A stretch of 64,000 nucleotides of DNA from an uncultured Isosphaeraceae bacterium (GCA_945957605.1 CAMFLR010000014.1:1-64000); one strand, 5' to 3'. Positions 27,292 to 35,158 are shown, numbered from the stretch's first letter. Made by a program: numbers and translations. The notes: generated from the letters alone by a model not told the origin.

Positions 27292-28455
27292 ATGTCGGGC
27301 TGGAACCGGATTGGATCGCACGTATTAACGATTCTGGTCACCCTTGGGCTCGTCGCCCTCTGGTTCGGTCCCGGCCGTGGGCCGCTTAACCAGATTGCAC
27401 GCCAGGGAAGCGCCGTCGCCGCCGCGCCCACCGAGCCAGCCGTGCCTCCCGTCGCTCCTCCCGCCCTGCCCGCCGATATTCTCGCCAAGGCCGACGCCGA
27501 CGAGCAAATCAACATCCGCGTCTACGCCGCAGTGAATCGCAGCGTCGTGAACATCACAACCGCCGCCGAAACTTCCGGCTTCTTCGGCGACGAGACGTCG
27601 AGCGGTACCGGCTCAGGTTTCATCATCGATAAAGATGGCCACATTCTCACAAACTATCACGTCATTGAAGGTGCCGACTCGGTTCATGTCAATCTAGCCA
27701 ATGGCTCGACCCACGACGCCAAGATCATCGGCCAAGACGCTTCGAACGACGTCGCAGTGCTCAAGATCGAAGCCCCTGCCGCACAGCTCGTACCGGTTGC
27801 GCTTGGTGATTCATCGAAGCTGCTAGTTGGCCAGAAGATTCTGGCAGTCGGCAATCCCTTCGGCCTGGAACGAACGTTGACGACCGGCATCATCAGCAGC
27901 CTCGACCGTTCGCTCAAGGCAAAGAACGGTCGGATGATCAAGGGGATCATTCAAACCGATGCCGCGATCAACCCCGGCAATTCGGGTGGCCCACTGCTCA
28001 ACTCACGCGGCGAAGTAATCGGCATGAACACGGCGATCATCAGCCAGGTTGGCCAATCCGCCGGTATCTCGTTCGCCGTACCGATCAACGCCATTCAGCG
28101 CATCCTCCATTCGTTGATTCACAATGGGCGAGTCATCCGTGCCGATCTCGGAATCACTCGCGTCTATCGCGGCAACAATGGCCTACTCGTACTCGGTGTT
28201 TCCGAGGGCGGACCGGCCGAACGCGCGGGGATCAAGCCGATCGCTGTGAAATTGCTTCGCTACGGTGGAGGAATTGTTCGCCGCCTCGATCCTGAATCGG
28301 CCGACGTCATTCTTGCGATCGACGGCAAGACGGTGCGATCGGTTGAAGACCTGCTGGGTGAGGTTGAATCGCATGCGCCTGGGGATTCGGTGACGGTGAC
28401 GATCGAGCGTGGCGGAAAGACAATCGAGGTGCAGGTGAAGTTGGGAGAGTCGTGA
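27292..28455 (+). CDS. HtrA/DegP-like serine protease with PDZ domain
   Basis: 387 aa. An N-terminal hydrophobic segment (ILVTLGLVALWFG) serves as signal or anchor, then a Pro/Ala linker. The trypsin-like domain has the triad His123 (NYHVIEG), Asp153 (SNDVAVLK) and Ser231 (PGNSGGPLL). A PDZ domain follows (~285-387; LLVLGVSEGGPAERAGI, VDVILAIDGKTVRSVEDL-like). It probably degrades or refolds misfolded proteins in the cell envelope. It is transcribed divergently from the 23355 gene and followed by the TA pair after a ~145-bp gap. Trypsin-like proteases serve as effectors in some retron types, but this one looks like an ordinary housekeeping HtrA. Confidence 0.95.
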   Translation: MSGWNRIGSHVLTILVTLGLVALWFGPGRGPLNQIARQGSAVAAAPTEPAVPPVAPPALPADILAKADADEQINIRVYAAVNRSVVNITTAAETSGFFGDETSSGTGSGFIIDKDGHILTNYHVIEGADSVHVNLANGSTHDAKIIGQDASNDVAVLKIEAPAAQLVPVALGDSSKLLVGQKILAVGNPFGLERTLTTGIISSLDRSLKAKNGRMIKGIIQTDAAINPGNSGGPLLNSRGEVIGMNTAIISQVGQSAGISFAVPINAIQRILHSLIHNGRVIRADLGITRVYRGNNGLLVLGVSEGGPAERAGIKPIAVKLLRYGGGIVRRLDPESADVILAIDGKTVRSVEDLLGEVESHAPGDSVTVTIERGGKTIEVQVKLGES

Positions 28456-28599
28456 TCGAAAGTGAAACTGAGTCCAACAGTGATTGCGGTTGGCTTTTTT
28501 GGCATAATCAACGAATAGCGCAACGGTTCGATACGACTCGATCGTGCTTCTGCAAAACCAGGTGATGAGAGACCTCTGCGCTAGATGGGAGCGTTTGCA

Positions 28600-28857
28600 A
28601 TGACGGTAAACATAACGCTTCCTGATTCGATGAAAAACTTCATCGAAACGGAAGCTGCGAATGCAGGTTTTGCGTCAATCGATGAATATCTTGCATCGGT
28701 GATTTCTGAGCTTCAACAGCGAAAAGCGATGGAAGAGCTCGAGGCCAAGCTGTTGGCCGCGATGGAGGGCCCCTTTGTCGAAGTGACTCCAGATTTTTGG
28801 GATTCAGTCCGCTGTAAAGGTAAGCAGATCGCAGCCGAGAAGCAGAGTCAACCGTGA
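28600..28857 (+). CDS. ParD/CopG-like antitoxin
   Basis: 85 aa from the ATG at 28600 (GGGAG about 9 nt upstream). The ribbon-helix-helix start MTVNITLPDSMKNFIETEA is typical of ParD-like antitoxins that bind operator DNA as dimers. The C-terminal part (LEAKLLAAMEGPFVEVT) would wrap the toxin. The stop overlaps the toxin start by 4 nt (GTGA), the classic arrangement. Base composition is lower in GC than the surroundings, suggesting acquisition. Confidence 0.85.
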   Translation: MTVNITLPDSMKNFIETEAANAGFASIDEYLASVISELQQRKAMEELEAKLLAAMEGPFVEVTPDFWDSVRCKGKQIAAEKQSQP

Positions 28858-29210
28858 GCCAAGGAATTCGCGTATCTTTAGATGCTGAGGATGACTTAGT
28901 CTCGATTTATGAACGCCTTCAAAGAGAAGCAAGCGAGACAATCGCGGATCGATTTGTCGTGGTTGCGAACAAAGAGTTTCTGCGACTGGCAAAAATGCCG
29001 GGAATTGGAGTCAAGTTTCAGAGTGGAAATCCACATGCTTCTAGAATTCGCTTTACCGCGTTACCAACACGATTTAAGGCCTATTTAGTATTCTACAGGC
29101 CAATCGATGATGGGATCGAAATTCTACGCGTGCTATATGGAGCACGGGATATTCCAAACGTTCTTGCATCGCTCTTAAACGCCAATTTCACTCCTCCCGA
29201 CGAAGTTTAG
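28854..29210 (+). CDS. ParE/RelE-superfamily toxin
   Basis: 118 aa from the GTG at 28854. It has the pattern of the RelE/ParE fold: an N-terminal helical hairpin (AEDDLVSIYERLQREASE), then strands with KMPGIGVKFQSGNP, FKAYLVFYRPIDDGIEILRVLYGARD. The last phrase is characteristic of ParE-like toxins (a GxRD or GARD turn). Such toxins poison gyrase or cut mRNA; which applies here cannot be told. It converges on the retron reverse transcriptase, with 58 nt between the two stops. Confidence 0.85.
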   Translation: MSQGIRVSLDAEDDLVSIYERLQREASETIADRFVVVANKEFLRLAKMPGIGVKFQSGNPHASRIRFTALPTRFKAYLVFYRPIDDGIEILRVLYGARDIPNVLASLLNANFTPPDEV

Positions 29211-29268
29211 AACGACTCTAAATCATGAGACTTGGTTCCTGCCCCGCGAAGCTGACGAATCGAACTCA

Positions 29269-30579
29269 TCAGCCTTCTCCGACCCAACAGATCTGTTCAA
29301 ACAATCCCTTGAGGCGATCTCCTCTCCCTGGATTCAGCGAATTCACATAAGAAACACGTCCCTTCAAATGCTGGCGAAAATCCACCACACGCTCCCGATT
29401 CTGACTCTCCGGCCCGAACTTCACACAGTTATGTAACGTCGCCTTGAGGCGATCATATTCATCCCGCGCAATGTTCGGCCACTCGTTGATCACCACGCCT
29501 GCCACGCGCTGGCGAATCGACGATCGCATCACACGCGTTTTGCGTGGCTGGATCGCAAATCCCTCCTCGAGCGCGATCGCCATGACATGAATCACGAAGC
29601 GATCGGCCCCGCGTGCAAATGAGTCGTCGCCGGAAAATGCCAGGTCGTCGGCGTATCGTGTATAAACCCCGCCCGAAGCAGCCGCGAGTCCTGCCAGCCG
29701 CATATCGAGTCGGAACGCGCAGAGATTCGCAAGCGCGGGGGACGTCGGCGCGCCTTGAGGCAGGTGCGCCTCCTCATATTTTCGCGTATCGAACTGACGG
29801 GACAAATCGCGACCACGAAATTCGCCTCGTGAAATGCGATTTGTCGTCAGACCTGCCAGAGTTCGTGCCACATCTTCGGGATAGCCGGCTCGCATGAAGA
29901 GTGAGCGCACGCGTGCCGCAGTGATCGACGGGAAGAAGTCCTGAATGTCGAGTTTGATGACCACACGCTTGCAGACGTGCGGCTCGACGTAACTTCGCAC
30001 CGAACGTCCTGGCCGAAATCCGTGGGCCGCGTCGTGCGGCGGAATTTGCATCAGTATCGAGCGCAAGACTTCGCGTTGGGCATAGCGCAATGTTCCGCAA
30101 GGTGCCTCGATCACCCGCACACCGCCGTGACGCTTGGGAACAAACCGAACTTGATAGCGCGGATGTGCAGACTCGGTTTGATGCGACTCGTAACCGCCGC
30201 AATCCGCCAGCCAGTCGAGCGCGAGCAGTCCAAGACCTAACCGTTCCGCCAGTGCAGAGACTTCGACAATTTCGGGGACGTTCCACGCCATGGGGAGCGT
30301 CGCCGCTGGCCACATCAAGGGCTTGGTGGGCTCGGGAATGTCTCGCCGAAAGAAACGCGTCCTGCCAGTCACAGTCTCATGAAACGGCGGATCGTTCCAA
30401 AGAAAGCTCGTTACGCGATGGCGAAGCGGACGAGTTTTCCAGCCGAGTGTGTTCATCATTCGGACAATGAACGCGTCGAGTCCCTTCCACGGCCGCTTGA
30501 ATAGCCTTGTCACGCACGCCCGGAGATCGGTGTCGCGCCACCGACCGGCGACCATCTCACCGGCGAGAAAGTCGCACAT
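29269..30579 (-). CDS. Retron-type reverse transcriptase with N-terminal extension
   Basis: 436 aa from the ATG at 30579, my preferred start; an 80-codon upstream open frame begins with TTG inside the -35 box and runs through the msr-msd RNA, so it cannot be the start. A GTG at 30642 and a CTG inside the a2 arm are less likely. Residues ~1-110 form an extension. The RT domain has FVPKRHGGVRVIEAP (~147-160), AAHGFRPGRS (motif 1-2 region), VVIKLDIQDFFPSI, LPQGAPTSP (~273-281), YTRYADDLAFSG (YADD ~309-312) and QRVAGVVINEW, in the position of the retron VTG motif (here VAG). It reverse-transcribes the adjacent RNA into msDNA. Myxobacterial retron RTs such as Mx162 share a long N-terminal extension, as I recall. 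Confidence 0.92.
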   Translation of the reverse strand: MCDFLAGEMVAGRWRDTDLRACVTRLFKRPWKGLDAFIVRMMNTLGWKTRPLRHRVTSFLWNDPPFHETVTGRTRFFRRDIPEPTKPLMWPAATLPMAWNVPEIVEVSALAERLGLGLLALDWLADCGGYESHQTESAHPRYQVRFVPKRHGGVRVIEAPCGTLRYAQREVLRSILMQIPPHDAAHGFRPGRSVRSYVEPHVCKRVVIKLDIQDFFPSITAARVRSLFMRAGYPEDVARTLAGLTTNRISRGEFRGRDLSRQFDTRKYEEAHLPQGAPTSPALANLCAFRLDMRLAGLAAASGGVYTRYADDLAFSGDDSFARGADRFVIHVMAIALEEGFAIQPRKTRVMRSSIRQRVAGVVINEWPNIARDEYDRLKATLHNCVKFGPESQNRERVVDFRQHLKGRVSYVNSLNPGRGDRLKGLFEQICWVGEG

Positions 30580-30603
30580 CTCCCAAGGTTCGTCGGGGTC
30601 AAT

Positions 30604-30784
30604 TGTGAACAGCGGCGGCCTCCAACCTATCTCATTCGGCACGTAGCGACGTACGCGCAGCGTACCATCTCTACGTGCTTTCTTCTGGCGTGGTGAGGCG
30701 TTCCCCCGGGGTAACCCCGGAGAGGTAGTTGGGCCGGTTTGTGACCGCCGTTCTACCCGCTTGGATCGACCGCCGCTGAACACA
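30604..30784 (-). ncRNA. Retron msr-msd RNA gene
   Basis: The minus-strand transcript would start at about 30784 and ends in a 17-nt inverted repeat: a1 at 30784-30768 and a2 at 30620-30604, with 14 Watson-Crick pairs, one G-U and two mismatches. Inside, in transcript order: AAGCGGG (possible branch-G region), an msr hairpin GGCGGTCACAAACCGGCC (30749-30732), an 8-bp hairpin CTCCGGGG/CCCCGGGG (30722-30704), then an msd region closed by GCCTC/GAGGC (30699-30695 with 30622-30618). The msd hairpin pairs GCACGTAG/CTACGTGC (30678-30671, 30646-30639) and GTACGC/GCGTAC inside. The layout and position directly before the RT match known retrons. Confidence 0.85.
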
Positions 30785-30790
30785 CCATTT

Positions 30791-30819
30791 ACGTTAGAAA
30801 CGCCACAGCACGGTGTCAA
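30791..30819 (-). promoter_or_regulatory. Promoter of the retron operon
   Basis: TTGACA at 30819-30814 and TAACGT at 30796-30791, 17-nt spacer. Transcription from it would start near 30784, exactly at the outer end of the a1 arm. It shows that the apparent 516-codon RT frame, starting at 30819, is not the true RT start. Confidence 0.8.
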
Positions 30820-30957
30820 TTCACCCGAACTTAAAGCCGCTACAAGATAAGAAATCGATCAGGCCGGTTCGAAACGCTCAATCGCTCGAACCCTTCAAAC
30901 CGACAAAACTTCGAGGGTCGCATGACGAATCTTACATAACTTCAAAGGGGAAACGCG

Positions 30958-32445
30958 TTGCCACATTCGCCGCTAGTCGCCGTAACGCGTTGGAACCGAG
31001 CGATCGTTGCGATCCTGACCGCGATTCTACTTTCACACTTACCAGATCGATCCACGATCGGGCAAACCGTACCGCCGCCGCGACTACCCGCCGCCACGAC
31101 TCCGTCATCCGCTCCGGCAGACCCAGCACAAACAACCCCGACCGCTCCGTCCACGGCCTCGACGCCAGCGGCGAACGTTCGGCCGCCTCTTCCTGCCGCA
31201 TCGACGCCCGCGGCAACTCCTCCCGCGACCGAAGCGCCTGGAGGTAGTGCCGTTGATGCGATCGCCAACGCACTCCCTTTGCCACTACCTCTCTTACCGC
31301 AGTCGAACCGCAACTCGTCGCCGGGTGCGCCGAAGCGCCGTCCTCGACCGGGCGGAATCTTTGATCCGGGCGCAGCGGGACCGGGAATTAGCCAGAGCGG
31401 CGATCAGAACTTTCTCGACGGCGCGCTCGACCCGCGCACCGGTTGGCCCTTCGTCTTTTTGAACCACTTCAAGCCACGGCCCGAGCGACTCGAGGCGTTT
31501 TGGATTGTCTCGACGCGCGAGTGTCCGCAGGAAATGGGGACCGATCCCTGGCCCAAAATGACAGCGCAGCGATTTGATGAGGAGGGCAACCTCGTCGAAG
31601 CTCCCATTGTCGACCTGCTCGCCCAGGTGAGCAATCGCCCGGTCTTTATTCAGGTCCAGGGAAGTCTGACAACGCCCGATATCGCTCTCGGTGGTCTGCT
31701 CTGGACCCACGCCTGGCTCGATTCCTATCGCTGCCTCCCCGCCGATGCCGTGATCATCGCGTTCGACTGGCCCAGCCAACGCGTCTATCGCAACGACCTG
31801 CGTGACATCAATGAAAAGGGGCGAAGGGCGTATGTCGCCGGCTATCATCTCGCCAGCTTCTTGTTGAAATTCCCGGCGAACAGCCGGGTTTGCATTCTCG
31901 GCCAAAGTTATGGGGGGCGAGTTGTTCCTTCCGCGCTTCACCTACTTGGCGGCGGGGCGCTCAACAGCCAGGCGCACGACCCTGAAGTTCAACTTCCTTG
32001 CACGCGTCCCGACTTGCAGCCCTACGCAATCTTGATCGCTGCGGCCAGCGATCGCACCTGGCTCGATCCAGGGCAACGGCTCGACAAGGCTCTTGTCGGA
32101 GCGCATGGAATTCTCAACCTGTATAATCGCCGTGATGAGTCGCTGCTGTTCTATCCTGGCCTGATCCGCAGCAACCATCACCGGGCGATCGGCCGGCTTG
32201 GCTTGAGCAATCGCGACCTCGACCGGCTGGGACCGCTCGCAAGCCGTTACGCCGAACAGGATATCGCCGACGTCCTCGGAACGGAGCACTCGCTGCTCGA
32301 CGCAGTCGCCAACCCGCGCGTCGCGCGCTGGATTGCTCCCTACGCGGGTGCAGAGGATCCCGGTGTCCTTCCCGAGCTCGAAGCGGGAACAGCTCCCAGC
32401 CGGTGGTCGATGATGACCCGACGTTCCGGCAGCTCGCGCAATTGA
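30958..32445 (+). CDS. Secreted alpha/beta-hydrolase-fold protein
   Basis: 495 aa from a TTG at 30958 with AAAGGGGA upstream. The signal peptide is VAILTAILLSHL, then a Pro/Thr/Ala-rich linker (~35-130) of low complexity. The hydrolase core has FIQVQGSLTTPDIALGGL, VIIAFDWPSQRV, and a nucleophile elbow ILGQSYGGRVV (Ser in GQSYG). This resembles the DUF900 group of secreted serine hydrolases. Substrate unknown. It is divergent from the retron with 138 bp between its start and the retron promoter's outer edge; its own promoter was not resolved. Confidence 0.85.
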   Translation: MPHSPLVAVTRWNRAIVAILTAILLSHLPDRSTIGQTVPPPRLPAATTPSSAPADPAQTTPTAPSTASTPAANVRPPLPAASTPAATPPATEAPGGSAVDAIANALPLPLPLLPQSNRNSSPGAPKRRPRPGGIFDPGAAGPGISQSGDQNFLDGALDPRTGWPFVFLNHFKPRPERLEAFWIVSTRECPQEMGTDPWPKMTAQRFDEEGNLVEAPIVDLLAQVSNRPVFIQVQGSLTTPDIALGGLLWTHAWLDSYRCLPADAVIIAFDWPSQRVYRNDLRDINEKGRRAYVAGYHLASFLLKFPANSRVCILGQSYGGRVVPSALHLLGGGALNSQAHDPEVQLPCTRPDLQPYAILIAAASDRTWLDPGQRLDKALVGAHGILNLYNRRDESLLFYPGLIRSNHHRAIGRLGLSNRDLDRLGPLASRYAEQDIADVLGTEHSLLDAVANPRVARWIAPYAGAEDPGVLPELEAGTAPSRWSMMTRRSGSSRN

Positions 32446-32499
32446 GCTGTTTTTGATGTGACTCGTCGAGCGCGAGTTGCGTAGTAAGAGAGCAAGACA

Positions 32500-32959
32500 G
32501 TCCAGCCCGAGAAAAGCGCCGAAAGTCGTCCGGGGCGACTTCGGGCCTCTCGGGCTGGACCTTTTGCGTCGGTCGGCCTGTCTTGCGCGTCTTTGCGGTG
32601 CGACGGGCTTTCAAAGCGTGTGACAGTCCATCCCGAACGGTTAGCCAAAACACTTCCGGGGCGGTTTGGGCCCGCTCGGGATGGACATGTTTCCAATGAC
32701 TCATCTGGCGACGGCGGTCTGGCAGGGTTCTTCCCCTCGCTCAGCTCGCTGTGCCATCCAGCCCGAGTGGTGATCCAAAACGCGTCCGGGGCGGTTTTGG
32801 GACCACTCGGGCTGGCGGTGTACTCATCAATTCGTGACGTTCGTCATGTGATTCGCAGCGGTCCGTCGTGCGTATGGCAGGCGATCGAAGTATCCAGTCC
32901 AACCCGAGCGTTGCGCCAAAACTCGTCCGGGGCGGTTCCGGGAACGCTCGGGTCGGACT
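32500..32959. repeat. Array of four covarying hairpin repeats
   Basis: Four 58-64 nt hairpins lie at 32500-32560, 32626-32686, 32758-32815 and 32896-32959, with starts 126-138 nt apart. Each stem is long (up to ~24 bp in copy 3), and the terminal loop region carries TCCGGGGCG. Arm sequences differ between copies but stay complementary: copy 1 has CCAGCCCGAG/CTCGGGCTGG, copy 2 TCCATCCCGA/TCGGGATGGA, copy 4 AGTCCAACCCGAG/CTCGGGTCGGACT with a G-T. A fifth partial copy (core 33112-33131) lies in the next gene. The region 32446-33021 has no other gene. The long minus-strand open frames that cross it are repeats, not proteins. Confidence 0.85.
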
Positions 32960-33021
32960 GAAATCTCAAGCTGGATTGGCCGCGAGGAGAGAACTCCCGT
33001 CGCGACCAACCCTCATTTGGG

Positions 33022-33258
33022 TCAGGCGATATCAGGAGTCGGCGTCTTCCGAGACGATTCGGCCTCGGGCTCGCTCAAAAGCCCGAGGAAGTCGAGTTCT
33101 TCGACTGGGTTTTCCGGGGCGATTTCGGGCCGCAGCAGTGCGATTTCACCGAGATCGACGGGAGTCGGTTCCGCGTTGTCGACGTTCGTATTGTTGCTAG
33201 CCTTCAGATCCTTCGTCGGGATGCTCGAGATGTTCTCGTGAGTGAGGGTCGCGCTCAT
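33022..33258 (-). CDS. Small acidic hypothetical protein with a captured hairpin-repeat segment
   Basis: 78 aa from the ATG at 33258 (AAGGGAG about 9 nt upstream). No signal peptide or membrane segment. The middle (LLRPEIAPENPVEELDFLGLL) corresponds to a partial fifth copy of the neighbouring hairpin repeat: the DNA core TTCCGGGGCGATTTCGGGCC at 33112-33131 matches copy 1 at 18 of 19 bases compared. A separate perfect stem, CCTCGGGC/GCCCGAGG (33063-33088), also lies inside the gene. A RiPP-like precursor is conceivable from size alone but no maturation enzyme is near. Function unknown. Confidence 0.55.
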   Translation of the reverse strand: MSATLTHENISSIPTKDLKASNNTNVDNAEPTPVDLGEIALLRPEIAPENPVEELDFLGLLSEPEAESSRKTPTPDIA

Positions 33259-33518
33259 ACGACACACTCCCTTCTGTTCAAGATCCAAGCACACTTAGAT
33301 AGAATTAACCCATAACATTGTGGTCGCATCGACGGAGTTTCCACCTTGGGGATTCTCGCGGGTTATTCGCGGAGTCCGGTCAGGCGATGGCGTCGAAGCG
33401 AGGAGCCGATCGGTGGCGGAGGATTGGTCCGCCCACGGAATGGCTGCAGGGCGCCATTACATCGGATTAAAGGCTCAGTTCGGGCGATAAAAGACGGCGC
33501 CCGCTGGCCTTGGCCGCT

Positions 33519-33995
33519 CTAGCACTTCCAGCGTTGAAGTTGCGAGGCAGACGGAGAATGATCGCTTCGTTCAACAAGGCACGCGAATGCGAAGATTGCC
33601 TGTTCGTGTGGTGTCAGCGTGTTGGCTACAAATCCACGAACCGGCCACGCCGATCGCGCAGAGGAGCTTCGGACAAGATGAATGTGGAGGCTGTTACGTG
33701 TGGTCGAGACAAAAAACGAGCGTTGCGAGGACTTATGTCGGGTCCAGTGGCGAATTCGCAGCGAAGGGTGCCGGACCACGCCATCGACATCGGCTGAGAA
33801 CGAGTCGATCAGCAGTTCATGAACTTCATCGATTTCCAGAATCGAGGCCGGCTCTGCGCCGAGCGTTGCTGAGCCTAACGCATTGAGACCAGGATCACTC
33901 GCCCGGCACTGGGTCCAAAGCGACGGAATGAGCAGGAACGTCGCGGTTGCGACTCCCAGCATCAGCCTTCGCAATGAAATCCGTTGCCGAAACAT
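33519..33995 (-). CDS. Small secreted hypothetical protein
   Basis: 158 aa with AAGGG before the ATG at 33995. It starts with a basic stretch and a signal-peptide-like core (LMLGVATATFLLIPSLW), cleavage likely near CRAS. The second half (VRHPSLRIRHWTRHKSSQRSF) has unusual Arg/Ser-rich composition, so a frameshift or decay is possible. No family recognised. The interval 33295-33518 shows nothing supportable. Confidence 0.45.
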   Translation of the reverse strand: MFRQRISLRRLMLGVATATFLLIPSLWTQCRASDPGLNALGSATLGAEPASILEIDEVHELLIDSFSADVDGVVRHPSLRIRHWTRHKSSQRSFFVSTTRNSLHIHLVRSSSARSAWPVRGFVANTLTPHEQAIFAFACLVERSDHSPSASQLQRWKC

Positions 33996-34163
33996 GAAAA
34001 TCCCTTCGTTTGAGAGAACGGCCCATTTGGAGTCTAACGGCCCTTACTCTCCAGGTCAACACTCTCCCGACTTTTGTCGGCGTTTGGCTGTCGATTCCGA
34101 CACTATTTCTACGAAGTCTGTGATTCCGTTGTTTGCGCGGCGAGGCAAGGATTCGCATCGTCG

Positions 34164-35012
34164 ATGGGCAACTACCGGCAACATGTCGCTTTTGCTTCGA
34201 CCCTGGGTGTGGGCTATGGAGTTGCGGCGTATTTCCTCGCCGGGCTTCACTGGCTCTACGGCTCAGTCGCGGCCCTGTTGGCGGCACTTGGCGGCCTACT
34301 TCCCGACCTCGACTCCCCCACCGGCGTCGAGATGAAGGGATTCACCGGGGTCCTCGGCGTGCTTGGCGCGCTCATCGTCTGGCAGCGCGTCGGCCAGATT
34401 CACCCTGCTCCGATCTTCGAAGTTCATCTCTGGGCGGTCATCGTCACGTTCTGGCTCATCCGACATGGTCTCAGCCGGATCGTCGGCCATCTTGCCGTGC
34501 ATCGCGGAATCAGCCATAGCATCCCGACCCTCGGCGTCTGGACTCTACTTGTTTACCTACATTACCCATCCGATAGCCACGTCATCCGCTTGATGATGGG
34601 CATTGCGATTGGAATGGGATTCTTCTCGCATCTCCTGCTCGACGAAATGTGCAGCGTCGACCTCAAAGGCGCGCGGCTGAACAAGGCGTTCGGGACGGCG
34701 ATGAAGTTTTGGGCGCCGTCGGCGACATCCACTCTGCTGATCTACGGCATTCTGAGCTACTTGAGCTACCAGGCGATTCAGGAATGGCCCGACGACGCCC
34801 TGCGTGATGCCATCGAGATCCACGTTCCCGAGTGGCCCGAGAAATGGCCGAAACCGGCGTGGCTCGAATCGATCTGGGGCAAGGCCCGCAGCAGTTTGGC
34901 ACCCAGCGAGGAGAAACGCAGCGCAACGCAGACTCGAGATGACTTCCCCCCGCGTAACATGCCATCGCTCAAAGTGCCGCTACCGCGTCCATCCGCGAAG
35001 CCGCGCGAATGA
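34164..35012 (+). CDS. YdjM-like membrane-bound metal-dependent hydrolase
   Basis: 282 aa from the ATG at 34164; a longer frame upstream has no membrane character. The start YRQHVAFASTLGVGYGVAAYFLA and the metal-binding segments (LLPDLDSP, VHRGISHSIP, HLLLDEMCSVD) fit the YdjM/DUF457 family of membrane-bound metal-dependent hydrolases. About four membrane segments are visible, followed by a basic/Pro-rich cytoplasmic tail of ~80 residues that is an extra for the family. Substrate unknown. Confidence 0.85.
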   Translation: MGNYRQHVAFASTLGVGYGVAAYFLAGLHWLYGSVAALLAALGGLLPDLDSPTGVEMKGFTGVLGVLGALIVWQRVGQIHPAPIFEVHLWAVIVTFWLIRHGLSRIVGHLAVHRGISHSIPTLGVWTLLVYLHYPSDSHVIRLMMGIAIGMGFFSHLLLDEMCSVDLKGARLNKAFGTAMKFWAPSATSTLLIYGILSYLSYQAIQEWPDDALRDAIEIHVPEWPEKWPKPAWLESIWGKARSSLAPSEEKRSATQTRDDFPPRNMPSLKVPLPRPSAKPRE

Positions 35013-35062
35013 CATGCGTCGGATTTCCGCCGGATTGGCGCGGCGGTTGATGGCGCAATCCG

Positions 35063-35068
35063 TATAAT
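35063..35068 (+). promoter_or_regulatory. Perfect -10 box for the parvulin gene
   Basis: TATAAT at 35063-35068 lies 91 nt before the ATG at 35159. No good -35 sits at 16-18 nt spacing (TTGATG is only 10 nt away), so recognition may need an activator or another sigma factor. Confidence 0.4.
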
Positions 35069-35158
35069 TACCCCAATCGAACCGGTGAATCGCGGCGACC
35101 GAGGGACGGTCGCGGGTTCGAAACCACGGTACCATTAGAAGTTAGGGAGAACCGTTCG

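Noticed and set aside
27292-28455. HtrA protease as the retron effector
   Set aside because: It is on the other strand, separated by the TA pair, and has an ordinary periplasmic HtrA layout with PDZ.
32114-32704. Minus-strand 196-codon frame across hairpin copies 1 and 2
   Set aside because: It overlaps the 3' end of the secreted hydrolase and its content is the hairpin repeats read through; no ribosome site supports it.
32500-32959. CRISPR array
   Set aside because: Units are ~60-nt imperfect hairpins with variable arms and ~70-nt unrelated gaps; there is no short exact repeat and no cas gene.
33519-33886. Plus-strand frames over the small secreted protein
   Set aside because: They lack ribosome sites and signal peptides; the minus-strand frame has both.
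35096-35145. tRNA-like segment with GGTTCGAAACC
   Set aside because: The T-loop-like sequence has no pairing T-stem or acceptor stem; it lies in the 5' UTR of the parvulin gene.
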